Assembly: GCA_017460885.1 (NCBI GenBank) | Contig: JAFUAB010000050.1 | Span: 1-64,000 of the forward strand | Reading direction: 5' to 3' | DNA: 64,000 nucleotides | Origin: Lachnospiraceae bacterium | GTDB taxonomy: Bacteria > Bacillota > Clostridia > Lachnospirales > Lachnospiraceae | Part shown: one piece after another, positions 41,822 to 51,836 of the stretch | Numbering within the stretch: the first letter of the stretch is position 1 | How the letters are laid out: every line of letters begins with the position of its first letter | The notes under the pieces: model-generated | Database searches by the model: none | Told to the model about the DNA's origin: nothing | Seen by the model: only the letters and a program-made list of their open reading frames with translations | Translations under genes and position numbers: made by a program

Positions 41822-42934
41822 AAAAAGTTTTACAATTCATTACAGATCCTGCGCGTACTCGCAATGACCGGTATATATCTGTTTCATCAGGGATTGGCAG
41901 ACGAACTGTTCTCCAGATGGGGAGTATGCGTATTCTTTGTACTCAGTGGTTTTTTGAGTATTTACAGCAGATATGACAGAGTACAGCCCGTATCCGTCAT
42001 TGATTGCATCAGATCCGGGTTAATGAGGATCAGACACATCTTTCCTCTTCATGTAGTGATGCTCTTGGCGGCTTTCGTGATGCAGATTGCGGGGCGAACC
42101 GGTAATCTGATCCCGGGTTCGCCTGATATCGGTATTCAGACGTGCATTAAGTTTTTGCTTAATCTCTTTTTGCTGTCAGACTGGATTCCGCATACCGACT
42201 TATTGAGAGGCATTAATGGAGAATATAACATAGTAACATGGTTCTTGTCGGCCACGTTGCTTTTTTATATGATCACGCCTCCCGTTATCGACATAATGCG
42301 TCGGATATATTCCGATAAAAATCACGCGAGACCGGTGATAGTGGTGTTATCGATTCTCGCATTTACCATTACGATAAATCTGTGTTTTATATATCTGATG
42401 GGTGAAGTGGGATCATTTTGGTATATTTATGAATCGCCGCTTTCACGTATTGGTGATTATCTGATCGGAGCTCAGCTGGGGTATATTTGTCTTAGTAAAA
42501 GGGCGACCGGGACAGGAAACGGGTATAAGCCGGCAATGCATATCGTAATCCCGGCTGCCGCAATTATTCTTAACATTGTTTTTATCTGTATTGGACTTAC
42601 ACCGCAATTTTATAAATATAAATATCTGGTATCGAGCGGATTCTATTTCACAATTCCGGTCTGCATGCTTATAATGGCGGCTGTATGGATGGAAAGTGAG
42701 GATCACTGCAGAGCTGAAAAACCACAGCCCATGGCTTTGAGGGGGGTATATTTGCTGGGAGATCTTTCTTCGTACATCTTTCTGATTCATTATCCGGTGA
42801 TCACGGGAATACATGGAGTGTTGAAGCGTCTTGGAACGGACAATATCGCATTATGGAGTATGGCATCTGTTGTTCTGACGCTTGTTTTGACGGTTTTGTG
42901 GGATATGCTTTTTAAAAAAATATGTGAGGGTTGA
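41816..42934 (+). CDS. Acyltransferase 3 family membrane protein
   Basis: A 372-residue protein with about ten membrane helices, the usual size for acyltransferase-3 proteins. The N-terminus has LRVLAMTGIYLFHQG, with the conserved Arg and His, followed by WGVCVFFVLSGFL. The late LGDLSSYIFLIHYPV is also typical. These enzymes O-acetylate or otherwise acylate sugars of surface glycans. An in-frame ATG at 41747 lies upstream of the TATAAT box; 41816 fits the family N-terminus better. No clear ribosome binding site precedes it. It is followed by a GT-C-like gene with a one-base gap. Confidence 0.82.
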   Translation: MNKKFYNSLQILRVLAMTGIYLFHQGLADELFSRWGVCVFFVLSGFLSIYSRYDRVQPVSVIDCIRSGLMRIRHIFPLHVVMLLAAFVMQIAGRTGNLIPGSPDIGIQTCIKFLLNLFLLSDWIPHTDLLRGINGEYNIVTWFLSATLLFYMITPPVIDIMRRIYSDKNHARPVIVVLSILAFTITINLCFIYLMGEVGSFWYIYESPLSRIGDYLIGAQLGYICLSKRATGTGNGYKPAMHIVIPAAAIILNIVFICIGLTPQFYKYKYLVSSGFYFTIPVCMLIMAAVWMESEDHCRAEKPQPMALRGVYLLGDLSSYIFLIHYPVITGIHGVLKRLGTDNIALWSMASVVLTLVLTVLWDMLFKKICEG

Positions 42935-42935
42935 T

Positions 42936-44864
42936 ATGGGTATATTGGCTGCGTTGTTACCGGCTGCCGCGATTTCGGTCAGGTTTAAAAAAAGAATAGA
43001 AGAAACCATAGCACCGGCTGTGATGATCATTCTGCTTGCAATCTATCTGCCGGGATTATGGACCGTACTGACGGTTGGATATGCAGCGGCACTGTTGCTT
43101 ATCGCCGGATCAACGGTTTATTGCGCTTATGTTTTTTTCAAAAACAGGCAGAGGCTTGCTGACAGTCTGGTCACATGGGGGATGGCAGCTTTTCTGGTAT
43201 ATATTGCCTTCTTTGCATACTATGCATACCACAGGGATTTTTCTCATCCGGATGAACTGTACTGCTGGGGGCTTATGGCCAAAAATTTTTATTACTATGA
43301 CAGATTATTCAGTCCGCTTTCTACTGCCATGTCTGCGGATCAGACACCTCTGATGCCGATCCTGGGGTACTTCTCAGCAAAAACATGGATCGGATTCAAT
43401 GACAGTATTTGCTATTTTGGGCAGGATCTGTTTACGGTTTCATTACTGATTCCGATGTTTGCCCATATTCGCAGCAGGATCAAGGCTCCGACGTTTTTGC
43501 TCATCACACTGGCAATCCCTTCGGTGTTTGTGCTTTCCGGTCTGGAAGCCTTCAGATATGTGCTGGGAGATATGGTTATAGCGGGCAGTATTTGTTTTTT
43601 TGTTCTCAATATAATTAAGTATTCGGAGACCGATGATCATTATTATTATGCCGCTGCTCTCGTTTCACTGATGTCCATGTGCCTTACCAAGAGACTGGGA
43701 TCCGTGTTTGCTGCGATCTGTATTTTTATTGCGGTTCCCGTCTGTATCAGGGGTTCTGTGAGCAGACTGCGGGAACTCTCGGGACTGATGGCAGCTGTAA
43801 GTATCATTACGGTTTCGTGGTTTGGAATATCAGTGTATGATCTGATTCCTATCGCCGGTTTGGTTGGCGGGATTACGGTATATTGGCTGGTCGGAAGGGT
43901 TACCGCAGTGTCAGTCGTAAACAGGGAGCTATTCAGGGTGGCGGTCATACTGGCCCTTGTCGGACTGGTATTTATATTTATGATCTCCGTTCCGGGAAGG
44001 AGTTCCTATGGATATGCCGTAATGGCCCGGTTTATGGAGGATCTTTTTAAGATTACTGTTGATGAAGGTTATATATGCCTGTCCTATGGTATATATACCG
44101 TAGTGGCTTTTGGCATGGCAGTTTGGTTCAGATCCTTGCGTACCCAAAAGCCTGCCGGGTTTTCCGGATCGGATCCGGTTGAATTTGAAAACCTGTTTAC
44201 GTGGACCGGGATCGCCATGATAATATATGCCCTTCTTATGCTGACTATCCATGTCTGGCAGATCGGTCCCATGAATGATAATATGGAAGGCCTGATTCCC
44301 AGGTATATGATCCCGTGGGAGATTCTTGTGGTATTTCTGGTGATATATGTCCTGCTGAGCGGATTTGAAGAGATAGGACTACTCCCACTGATCACCGGTG
44401 TACTTGTTCTTTTTTGTATTTCGGATACCGGAGAACTGTACAGACAGATGTTTGCCAAACACCAATGTGTGGGCTATAACGCCCTGTCGGACGCGGGTAT
44501 TTCTCTTGAAACCGGTGATATGGTTTATTTTATCGATGAGCAGAACTATTTTACTTATTCGGACAGAGAATTCTATTATCGCTCCTGGCCTGCCAGAACC
44601 AACTTTATAGATCAGATCTTTATGGGCAATAACGGCAGGGTGGAGTTTACCGTGGAAGAACTTGAACAGATGATCGCAAGTGATCAGTACATGGAGATAC
44701 CTTATGACTATCTGTATCTTCAGACTATAGATGATGATTTTGCGGACAGATATTCGACACTTTTTGAAGATCCGTCGGATATAGCTCCGGGCAGTGCCTA
44801 TTATGTGATCACCGAAGGGGATCACGTCGTACTCCGCTCAGTCAATACAAATAAAACTGAATGA
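42936..44864 (+). CDS. Large multi-pass membrane protein, GT-C-like
   Basis: A 642-residue protein with about 12-13 hydrophobic helices and a soluble C-terminal region of about 140 residues. A loop after helix three or four carries YHRDFSHPDELYCWG, an Asp-Glu pair at the GT-C catalytic position. The ending (VYFIDEQNYFTYSDREFYY) resembles extracytoplasmic domains of oligosaccharide-lipid transferases. The exact family is not recognised. The start at 42936 follows GAGGG; a GTG at 42924 lies upstream inside the acyltransferase. It overlaps the flippase gene by ATGA. Confidence 0.65.
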   Translation: MGILAALLPAAAISVRFKKRIEETIAPAVMIILLAIYLPGLWTVLTVGYAAALLLIAGSTVYCAYVFFKNRQRLADSLVTWGMAAFLVYIAFFAYYAYHRDFSHPDELYCWGLMAKNFYYYDRLFSPLSTAMSADQTPLMPILGYFSAKTWIGFNDSICYFGQDLFTVSLLIPMFAHIRSRIKAPTFLLITLAIPSVFVLSGLEAFRYVLGDMVIAGSICFFVLNIIKYSETDDHYYYAAALVSLMSMCLTKRLGSVFAAICIFIAVPVCIRGSVSRLRELSGLMAAVSIITVSWFGISVYDLIPIAGLVGGITVYWLVGRVTAVSVVNRELFRVAVILALVGLVFIFMISVPGRSSYGYAVMARFMEDLFKITVDEGYICLSYGIYTVVAFGMAVWFRSLRTQKPAGFSGSDPVEFENLFTWTGIAMIIYALLMLTIHVWQIGPMNDNMEGLIPRYMIPWEILVVFLVIYVLLSGFEEIGLLPLITGVLVLFCISDTGELYRQMFAKHQCVGYNALSDAGISLETGDMVYFIDEQNYFTYSDREFYYRSWPARTNFIDQIFMGNNGRVEFTVEELEQMIASDQYMEIPYDYLYLQTIDDDFADRYSTLFEDPSDIAPGSAYYVITEGDHVVLRSVNTNKTE

Positions 44865-46315
44865 AGCGTAGATCATTGAAAAAAAATGCCATATTGAATG
44901 CACTCAGAAGTATTATCGCAGTCATTTTTCCGCTTGTGACATATCCTTACGCCGCTCGCGTAGTCGGTGTGGAACATATCGGCAGGGTGGATTACGTTGC
45001 TCATTATATGGAGTATTTTACACTTTTGGCTACGTTTGGAACCACAACCTTTGCCATAAGAGAGTGTGCTGCCGTGCGTGATGACCGCCGGACTGCGGAT
45101 GAACAGGCTTCCGAGATATGGACGTTCAGCCTGTGTACCACTCTGATATCTCTGGTGCTGATGGTAATTTTGATACTGGTATACGGAAGGCTGCATTCGT
45201 ATGCTCCGATCTTTGCTATACAGTGCACAAGCGTTGTATTTACTACACTCGGTGCCGACTGGATCAATGTTGTTTATGAGAACTTTGGATATGTCACAGT
45301 CAGAGGAGTTGTTATAAATATTCTGAATATGGTGCTTCTGTTTACATTTGTCAGGAGTCCGGAGGATTATCTGGTTTATGCATTCCTGAACATTGCAACA
45401 CCTGTGTTTATCGGGATCAGCAATATGTTTTATATCAGGCGGTTTGTAACTCTTAGGCCGTTTTTTTCATCCCGGTTAAAGGAACTGACGGGCAGACTGT
45501 GGCCGTTTTTCATTAACGAGTTCAGTATTGCCATCTATGTCGGTGCTGACTCTATTATCCTGGGCATCATACGGGGCGATTATCTGGTGGGCATTTATTC
45601 TGTGGCCGTCAAGATATACACGATAGTAAAAAGCGTGTTCATTGCGATATTCTCGGTCACTTTAAGCCGTTTATCGGAACATGCCGCACACAGGGAAGAG
45701 GATCAGTTCAGAGCAATCCTGTCGGGGGTAATATCTGTATTTATCATTCTGGGGATTCCTGCAATGACAGGGATGATCCTGTATGCCGAGCCTATAGTCC
45801 TGCTTGTTGGAGGAGATGATTATGTAAGGGCCGCCGGTTCCCTGAGATTATTGGCGATAGCCCTTATTTTTGCCGTTTTCGGAGGGATAGTGACCAACTG
45901 TATTGATGTTCCGCTGGGATTTGAGAAGGTAAACAGCCGTGCGACCGTAATAGCTTCGGTCGAGAACATTGTCCTGAATATCCCGTTTATCTTTTTGTGG
46001 GATGAATACGGAGCAGCAGCCTCTACAATAATGGCTGAGATGACGGTTTTGGTATATTGTATAGTGATGCTAAAAAGGAGCGGAGTCTCCCTGCCCGGGA
46101 TCATAAGCGGCAGATGCCTGAGAGATTCGGCTGTGGGAGTGCTGTTTATGATCGCGGTATATTTTCCCGTTCGGCTGTTGGATAATTATGTGGCGGTGAT
46201 CATAGCAGGTGTGCTTCTGTCGGTAGTGGTATATTTTGGAGCCATTCTGATCCTTAAGAATCCGATAATCCTCGAGGGTAAAGAAAAACTGCTTAATAAA
46301 TTACAACATCGTTGA
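44861..46315 (+). CDS. Wzx-type polysaccharide flippase
   Basis: A 484-residue protein with about 12-14 helices, typical of PST/MATE-type oligosaccharide flippases. The N-terminal NALRSIIAVIFPLVTYPYAARVVG matches the conserved first two helices, in which a YxAR-type motif recurs; GADSIILGII and RLLAIALIFAVFGG are later family marks. It moves lipid-linked repeat units across the membrane. With the ABC flippase at 15646 the locus has two export routes, which suggests two different glycans or lipid-linked intermediates. It starts by ATGA overlap with the upstream gene. Confidence 0.87.
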   Translation: MKRRSLKKNAILNALRSIIAVIFPLVTYPYAARVVGVEHIGRVDYVAHYMEYFTLLATFGTTTFAIRECAAVRDDRRTADEQASEIWTFSLCTTLISLVLMVILILVYGRLHSYAPIFAIQCTSVVFTTLGADWINVVYENFGYVTVRGVVINILNMVLLFTFVRSPEDYLVYAFLNIATPVFIGISNMFYIRRFVTLRPFFSSRLKELTGRLWPFFINEFSIAIYVGADSIILGIIRGDYLVGIYSVAVKIYTIVKSVFIAIFSVTLSRLSEHAAHREEDQFRAILSGVISVFIILGIPAMTGMILYAEPIVLLVGGDDYVRAAGSLRLLAIALIFAVFGGIVTNCIDVPLGFEKVNSRATVIASVENIVLNIPFIFLWDEYGAAASTIMAEMTVLVYCIVMLKRSGVSLPGIISGRCLRDSAVGVLFMIAVYFPVRLLDNYVAVIIAGVLLSVVVYFGAILILKNPIILEGKEKLLNKLQHR

Positions 46316-46366
46316 TTTATGTTATGATAATGGATACGGAATAGAAGTGGTTTAGGAGATACAGAT

Positions 46367-47305
46367 ATGCGTAAAACAAGAGTATTGGTAACGGGAGGTG
46401 CGGGATTCCTCGGATCACATCTGTGCGACAGGCTCGTAAGGGAGGGATATGATGTCATCTGTGTCGACAACCTGTTTACCGGCAGCAAAGACAATATCAG
46501 GCACCTGATAGGTAATCCGTATTTTGAATTCATCAGACATGACGTGATCCAGCCGATATTTGTGGAGTGTGATCAGATATACAACCTGGCATGCCCCGCC
46601 AGTCCTCTTTGGTATCAGAAAGACCCAATATATACGACCAAAACCTCCATTTATGGAGCCTTTAATACTCTTGGTCTGGCAAAAAGAACCGGTGCCCGTA
46701 TTCTCCAGTCATCCACGTCGGAGGTGTATGGCGATCCGGAATGCAATCCTCAGCCGGAGGAGTACAGGGGATGTGTCAATACGATTGGTATCAGATCCTG
46801 TTATGACGAAGGCAAGCGCGTGGCGGAGACACTGTTTTTTGATTACCACAGAAAGCACGGCGTAGACATCAAGGTTATGAGGATATTCAATACATATGGC
46901 CCGAGAATGGATATCGGAGACGGGCGTGTGGTATCCAACTTCATAGTCCAGGCGCTTAAGGGTGAAGATATTACTATCTACGGTGATGGATCGCAGACAA
47001 GAAGCTTTTGTTATGTCGATGATCTTATCGAGGGTATGGTGCGGCTTATGAACAGCCGTGACGGCTTTACGGGGCCGGTTAATATCGGTAATCCCGGAGA
47101 GTTTACGATCAAACAGCTGGCCGAAATTGTGATCGAACTTACTGATTCAAGGTCTCAGATAGTATACAGAGAGCTCCCCCAGGATGACCCTACACAGAGA
47201 AGACCGGATATTACTCTTGCAAAGAAGGAATTGAATTGGGAACCGACTATTCAGCTCAGAGAAGGCCTGGAGTCTACTATAAAATATTTTGAGAGGGTTA
47301 TTTAG
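46367..47305 (+). CDS. uxs: UDP-glucuronate decarboxylase (UDP-xylose synthase)
   Basis: An extended SDR of 312 residues. [16 protein letters not shown] is the nucleotide loop, [10 protein letters not shown] and RSCYDEGKR give the catalytic Ser/Tyr/Lys, and [19 protein letters not shown] is strongly characteristic of UXS enzymes. It converts UDP-glucuronate to UDP-xylose, implying a xylose (or derived pentose) unit in the glycan. No UDP-glucose dehydrogenase is seen in this window, so UDP-glucuronate must come from elsewhere. It starts behind AGGAG. The 51-base gap before it is longer than most in this operon. Confidence 0.92.
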   Translation: MRKTRVLVTGGAGFLGSHLCDRLVREGYDVICVDNLFTGSKDNIRHLIGNPYFEFIRHDVIQPIFVECDQIYNLACPASPLWYQKDPIYTTKTSIYGAFNTLGLAKRTGARILQSSTSEVYGDPECNPQPEEYRGCVNTIGIRSCYDEGKRVAETLFFDYHRKHGVDIKVMRIFNTYGPRMDIGDGRVVSNFIVQALKGEDITIYGDGSQTRSFCYVDDLIEGMVRLMNSRDGFTGPVNIGNPGEFTIKQLAEIVIELTDSRSQIVYRELPQDDPTQRRPDITLAKKELNWEPTIQLREGLESTIKYFERVI

Positions 47306-47381
47306 TAAGCCTCATGTGAACCTTTGACGGAAACCGATAGACTATTTCCGCTGTGATCTATCAGGCGATATGGGAGACATA

Positions 47382-48482
47382 ATGAAAGTAATCACTCTGC
47401 TGACGGCAGGTCATATAGGCGGCATAGAGACACTCTGTATGGACTATGCCGTACATTCGCGCCATGATAATCTGATGCTTATACTCTGGGGTGACGGACA
47501 TGTTGATGAGCTTATGAGAGCTAAAGGGATCAGAGTGTTGAATCTGCATGCCTCTAAACGCAATGTGGCCGCCACGGTAGGCAGGGTAATGCAGGTCATA
47601 AGAGATGAAAAAGCGGATGTTCTGATAGCGCAGCATGAGGCATCCATGTCACACCTTTGCCTGATGAGGGCAAAGATGCTTTTTCCGAATATTCATACTA
47701 TCGCCTATGCGCAGTTGAATGCAGTAGATATGATAAGGGCTGATGAGAAAAAGGGACTTTGGCTGCGCAGGGCAGTGATCGGTTCTTCACTGAAAAGAGC
47801 GGACGATGTGGTTGCGATTTCCCAATCCGTTAAACAGAGCCTGTTGGACGTACTCAATACTCCTGAGGATAAGATATCCGTTATTTATAATGGTACGGAT
47901 CTGGCAGTTTTTCCATATGTTCCCAGAAATCATTCCGCTGAGATCATGGAATTGATGTTTACGGGCCGGCTGATCCCCGAGAAGGGAGTTCAGCTGACGA
48001 TCAGGGCGCTCAGCGAGGTCGATGACATATCCCATTATCATTTCAGGATAGTCGGAGACGGTCCGTACAGAAGGGATTTGGAAAAACTTGCCGAAGAACT
48101 CGGAGTCGGAGATATAACGGAGTTTCTTGGCAGCCGAAGTGATGTTCCGGAACTGATAAAGACTGCTGATGTCTTCATCCATATGCCGATCTGGGCGGAG
48201 GGATTCGGCATATCTGTAACAGAGGCTATGTCATCCGGATGTATATGTGTCTGTGCGGATAACGGAGCTATGCCGGAGTTGATAACCGATGGTGAAGACG
48301 GATACCTGGTCGGTAAGGAGGATCATATTGCCCTTGCTCACAAACTGGAAGAGATATACCGGATGTCCGCTGCGGACAAAGAACGGATTGCCATGGCGGC
48401 TCATGCTAAAGCCGGTGTGTTTTCTATAGAACGATTCGTGCGAGACCTGGATGAGCTGGCATTACGCGGTATGAACAGATGA
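47382..48482 (+). CDS. GT4 family glycosyltransferase
   Basis: A 366-residue GT-B enzyme. TAGHIGGIETLCMDY is the N-terminal loop; FTGRLIPEKGVQLTIRA is the linker strand, and IWAEGFGISVTEAMSSG carries the EX7E pair. It probably extends a lipid-linked oligosaccharide with a sugar such as xylose or glucose; the donor cannot be read. I start it at 47382 behind GGGAGA, with an in-frame ATG at 47370 upstream of that site. It overlaps the following GT2 gene by ATGA. The 76-base gap before it contains only a short CGGAAA/TTTCCG hairpin (47328-47350). Confidence 0.87.
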   Translation: MKVITLLTAGHIGGIETLCMDYAVHSRHDNLMLILWGDGHVDELMRAKGIRVLNLHASKRNVAATVGRVMQVIRDEKADVLIAQHEASMSHLCLMRAKMLFPNIHTIAYAQLNAVDMIRADEKKGLWLRRAVIGSSLKRADDVVAISQSVKQSLLDVLNTPEDKISVIYNGTDLAVFPYVPRNHSAEIMELMFTGRLIPEKGVQLTIRALSEVDDISHYHFRIVGDGPYRRDLEKLAEELGVGDITEFLGSRSDVPELIKTADVFIHMPIWAEGFGISVTEAMSSGCICVCADNGAMPELITDGEDGYLVGKEDHIALAHKLEEIYRMSAADKERIAMAAHAKAGVFSIERFVRDLDELALRGMNR

Positions 48483-49363
48483 TCTTAAGCAGCCTTGCTC
48501 TTATTATATTAAACTATAACTCCTATGACGATACCGTGCATTTGGTGGATCAGCTGATTGAATTTGGTGCTGACTATCACGTGATAATTGTTGACAATGC
48601 TTCTCCTGACGGATCGGGTAAGCGATTGATGTCGCGATACGAGGACATGAGGATCGTTGATGTTGTCATGGCCGGAGTCAACGGAGGATATGGGGCGGGG
48701 AATAACGTCGGGTTTCGTTATGCCGAGGATAAATATGGAGCTGATGTGATGGCAGTGTTGAATCCTGACGTTGAGATACCTGATCTCGGTGTGATCAATA
48801 CCATGCATGAGACGCTGATGAGCGATGAAAGGATTGGCATCGTGGGATCTGTGATCGGAGATCGTGAGTCTAATGCAGATCTGAATCATTCTGCATGGCC
48901 GGTTGTAACTGCAAGGCAATTTGCCCGGAAACAATCTCTTTTTAGCAGGCGGTATGCGGTTCCGTTTGAGTGTATCCACATTACCGCTGACATTGTGCGC
49001 GTCGGCTGCGTGGCTGGATGCTTTTTTATGATACGGACTGAAACCTTGCATGACGTGGGATATTATGATGAGGACATGTTCCTCTATAACGAGGAGGACG
49101 TGCTAGGCATTAAATGTCAGCTAAAAGGCTGGAAGGTAGTGCTGGCGTTAAGTTGTGCGTACTTTCATAACCATCATGATAGTGATGGTATTCTCACGTT
49201 TGATCAAAAAATACATGCGACTAATGCATCATATGTATCAGCAAAATATGTTTGCAGAGAATATTATGATGGCAGGGGACTGGTTACGTTATGGATGGCT
49301 GAGGCCACGAACATGCTGTATCTTGCGGCAGCGTATTTCAGAAATAAACTGATCGGAAGATGA
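48479..49363 (+). CDS. GT2 family glycosyltransferase (rhamnosyltransferase-like)
   Basis: A 294-residue GT-A enzyme. ALIILNYNSYDDT opens the fold, VDNASPDGSG is the first acidic loop, GYGAGNNVGFRYA is characteristic of rhamnosyltransferase-type GT2s, and LNPDVEIPD is the DXD motif. EEDVLGIKCQLKGWKV near residue 205 is the acceptor-side ED motif. It uses an NDP-sugar such as dTDP-rhamnose (inference; no rhamnose synthesis genes are in the window). It overlaps the GT4 upstream by ATGA and is one base before the TagA fusion gene. Confidence 0.87.
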   Translation: MILSSLALIILNYNSYDDTVHLVDQLIEFGADYHVIIVDNASPDGSGKRLMSRYEDMRIVDVVMAGVNGGYGAGNNVGFRYAEDKYGADVMAVLNPDVEIPDLGVINTMHETLMSDERIGIVGSVIGDRESNADLNHSAWPVVTARQFARKQSLFSRRYAVPFECIHITADIVRVGCVAGCFFMIRTETLHDVGYYDEDMFLYNEEDVLGIKCQLKGWKVVLALSCAYFHNHHDSDGILTFDQKIHATNASYVSAKYVCREYYDGRGLVTLWMAEATNMLYLAAAYFRNKLIGR

Positions 49364-49364
49364 G

Positions 49365-50792
49365 ATGAATCAAAAAAATTACGGAAGATATCCCAAAAGA
49401 AGAGTGCTTTTGGCAGATCTGGCCTCGCTGGTTCTGGCATGGTTTTTTTCACTCATGATTCGGTATGACAATTGGCCGGATCGCTTTTCGGAGCTCTATA
49501 TTTCCCTGATCATTACGATGTGTCTTTTCCGGGTAATAATATTTCTGGTGATCGATCTCAAGCATTCATCCATATTTGAAATGGATCCTGTTGAGAACCT
49601 TACCTCTGTTCTCAGGGACGGAACCATCATCATAGTTTTCGCTGTAATATATCTGTTTGCCTCACAGCGTGGGGAGATGGCGTCAAGGCTTATCATTGGC
49701 ATGATGTACGTCATGAACGTCATTTTTGACTTCGTGCTTCGCATGCTGCTTAGGCAGTCGCTGCTCAGAAAGGCCGGCCATGGACGAGAGTCGCATGTTA
49801 TTACGATCTCGTATCCATATCCCGACGTGGATAGCCTGCGTGATCAGATACGGAGCGGTAATTATGATGAGCTGATAGTGTATCGCGGAGGGGCATCGGA
49901 TGAAGAATATGAGCAGGCGCTTAAGGAGGTATCTTCATTTGGGCTCAGGACATATGCAGGTCTTTCGATACCCGGATATTCAATAAAGAGTGGTATAGCC
50001 TGTGATGTTGATGGGCGTACTTCGATCCCGGTAAGCGTGCGCGATGAACGATTTGAACTGTTTGGAGTGAGTTATGCCATTGCACGTACTGAAGAGGCGG
50101 TGCTGCATGTGATCAGGCACTTGCGGGAGCTCTCCGGCAAATACATTTGCTTTTCCAATACGCACACATTGGTGATGGGCAGGGAAAATGCTGAATACAG
50201 GGAGGTTCTGAACGGTGCGGCGTTTACCTTTGCTGACGGTAATCCGATAGCCAGGCTTCAGCTTAAATCCGGATTGCCTGGAGCTGAAAGGGTGGCCGGT
50301 CCTGATTTCATGGAACACATGTTCATGGATTCCACTGAAGCGTCGGTGAGTCATTATTTCTACGGGGCTGCTCCGGAAACGCTTTCGGAACTGGATAAGA
50401 GTTTACGTGAAAAATATCCCGGAATAGACATCCGAGGTATGTATTCTCCGCCATACAGGGAGCTTACGCCTGAAGAGGATGCGGAAGTTATTAGCAGGAT
50501 CAATGGATCCGGTGCGGATATTGTCTGGATCGGTCTTGGAGCTCCAAAGCAGGAAAAATGGATGGCAGCTCATAAAGGGAAGATAAAGGGCGTCATGATG
50601 GGGGTCGGAGCCGGTTTTGATTTTCATGCGGGCACGATCAGGAGGGCGCCGACATGGATGCAGAAGATCGGATTGGAATGGCTTTACAGACTATTTCAGG
50701 ATCCGGGACGACTGTTCAAGAGATATGTGGTGACTAATTGTAAGTTTTATTTTTACAGGATCATCGACTTGTTTGGCAGATCAGGCAAATGA
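49365..50792 (+). CDS. Membrane-domain/WecG-TagA fusion glycosyltransferase (GT26)
   Basis: A 475-residue protein with two parts. Residues 1-135 form four membrane helices like the N-terminal region of polyprenyl-phosphate sugar transferases (LLADLASLVLAWFFSLMIRYD), and a linker to about 225 resembles their cytoplasmic Rossmann-like segment. Residues 230-455 are a WecG/TagA domain: FGVSYA, NTHTLVMGREN, FADGNPIARL, RVAGPDFM and IWIGLGAPKQEKWM. TagA/WecG adds ManNAc-type sugars to lipid-linked GlcNAc. The normal catalytic bac_transf domain is absent and replaced by TagA. No separate initiating enzyme is visible in this window. Confidence 0.83.
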   Translation: MNQKNYGRYPKRRVLLADLASLVLAWFFSLMIRYDNWPDRFSELYISLIITMCLFRVIIFLVIDLKHSSIFEMDPVENLTSVLRDGTIIIVFAVIYLFASQRGEMASRLIIGMMYVMNVIFDFVLRMLLRQSLLRKAGHGRESHVITISYPYPDVDSLRDQIRSGNYDELIVYRGGASDEEYEQALKEVSSFGLRTYAGLSIPGYSIKSGIACDVDGRTSIPVSVRDERFELFGVSYAIARTEEAVLHVIRHLRELSGKYICFSNTHTLVMGRENAEYREVLNGAAFTFADGNPIARLQLKSGLPGAERVAGPDFMEHMFMDSTEASVSHYFYGAAPETLSELDKSLREKYPGIDIRGMYSPPYRELTPEEDAEVISRINGSGADIVWIGLGAPKQEKWMAAHKGKIKGVMMGVGAGFDFHAGTIRRAPTWMQKIGLEWLYRLFQDPGRLFKRYVVTNCKFYFYRIIDLFGRSGK

Positions 50793-50865
50793 CATGACGC
50801 GGTGCGATCCTTTGCATTTAATCACGCAATAAGGTACAACATACGATTACAGAAAACGTTGTAGC

Positions 50866-51813
50866 ATGAAAATAAAAACGCTTTTAAAAAAAATAAAGAA
50901 ACTGGGATTCAGACTCGGATTCAAGAAGTTTATGGGATATGAGGCTATATTTTCGTGTGCTTTCAGAGGGAGAGAAAACCGGGAATGGATAGTGCTATCT
51001 CATTCAGACGATTACTGGTATGCCGATCCCTTGATATACGCCGGGAGTGGGCAGGAGATCGTGTTTATGGAGCGTGTAAACCGACACACCGGAACAGGAT
51101 CCATTGTGGCCTCAGATATAACGGATGGTGAGTGGAAACCTGAAATTCCTGTTATTGACGAAGAGTTCCATATGTCCTTTCCTATGATATTTGAATGGGG
51201 TAATGAACTCTACATGATCCCTGAGACCGAAATGAACCGCGGGATAAATTTATACAGATGCGCAAAATTTCCATATGCATGGGAGCATGTCGGCAGATAT
51301 CTGGATGGCACAAGAATCGTAGATACCGTGGTTGAATGTGTAACGGATGATCATGTCAGACTCCTTGGATCGGATTTCAAGAAGGATGATGACTTTTATA
51401 CGCGATTCCATGCTTACAGTCTTCGATTGGATGGGGAAGGAATAATATCGGCGACGGATGACGGAATCATGACACAGGATTACACGCTTCAGTCGCGCAT
51501 GGCAGGGTATCCGCTTGATGAAAATGGTGCGAGGATATACCCTGTGCAGCGCAGCACGTCAGGTATATACGGCTATTCAGTGATGTTTAAGAAGGATCAT
51601 CCCACTGGCAGAGAAACTGTGCGTGAGATATTGCCGTCGGACGTACAGAGTGAGCTTCCCGCCGGGAGTCCCCGATTGATCGGCGTTCACACCTACAGCA
51701 GATCCGACAGGTATGAGGTCATCGATATACAATATCTGGTCAAAAAGAGTCCGAAGACCAAAGATAAGAGAACAGCAGATAAGGAGAGGTGCGGATTAGA
51801 AATAAAACCCTGA
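50866..51813 (+). CDS. GINT1-like beta-propeller protein of glycan loci
   Basis: A 315-residue soluble protein whose motifs repeat like blades: WYADPLIYAGSGQEIVFME, SFPMIFEWGNELYMIPET and NLYRCAKFPYAWEHV. These match the domain seen at the N-terminus of glucosamine inositolphosphorylceramide transferase 1 and in stand-alone bacterial proteins near glycosyltransferases. The fold resembles five-bladed glycosidase-like propellers. The bacterial reaction is unknown to me; a transferase or glycan-binding function is inferred. The start follows a 73-base gap containing TACAAC and its inverted copy GTTGTA. The last 25 residues are highly charged. Confidence 0.75.
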   Translation: MKIKTLLKKIKKLGFRLGFKKFMGYEAIFSCAFRGRENREWIVLSHSDDYWYADPLIYAGSGQEIVFMERVNRHTGTGSIVASDITDGEWKPEIPVIDEEFHMSFPMIFEWGNELYMIPETEMNRGINLYRCAKFPYAWEHVGRYLDGTRIVDTVVECVTDDHVRLLGSDFKKDDDFYTRFHAYSLRLDGEGIISATDDGIMTQDYTLQSRMAGYPLDENGARIYPVQRSTSGIYGYSVMFKKDHPTGRETVREILPSDVQSELPAGSPRLIGVHTYSRSDRYEVIDIQYLVKKSPKTKDKRTADKERCGLEIKP

Positions 51814-51836
51814 TCGGGGCAACATAGTGATTCTGT

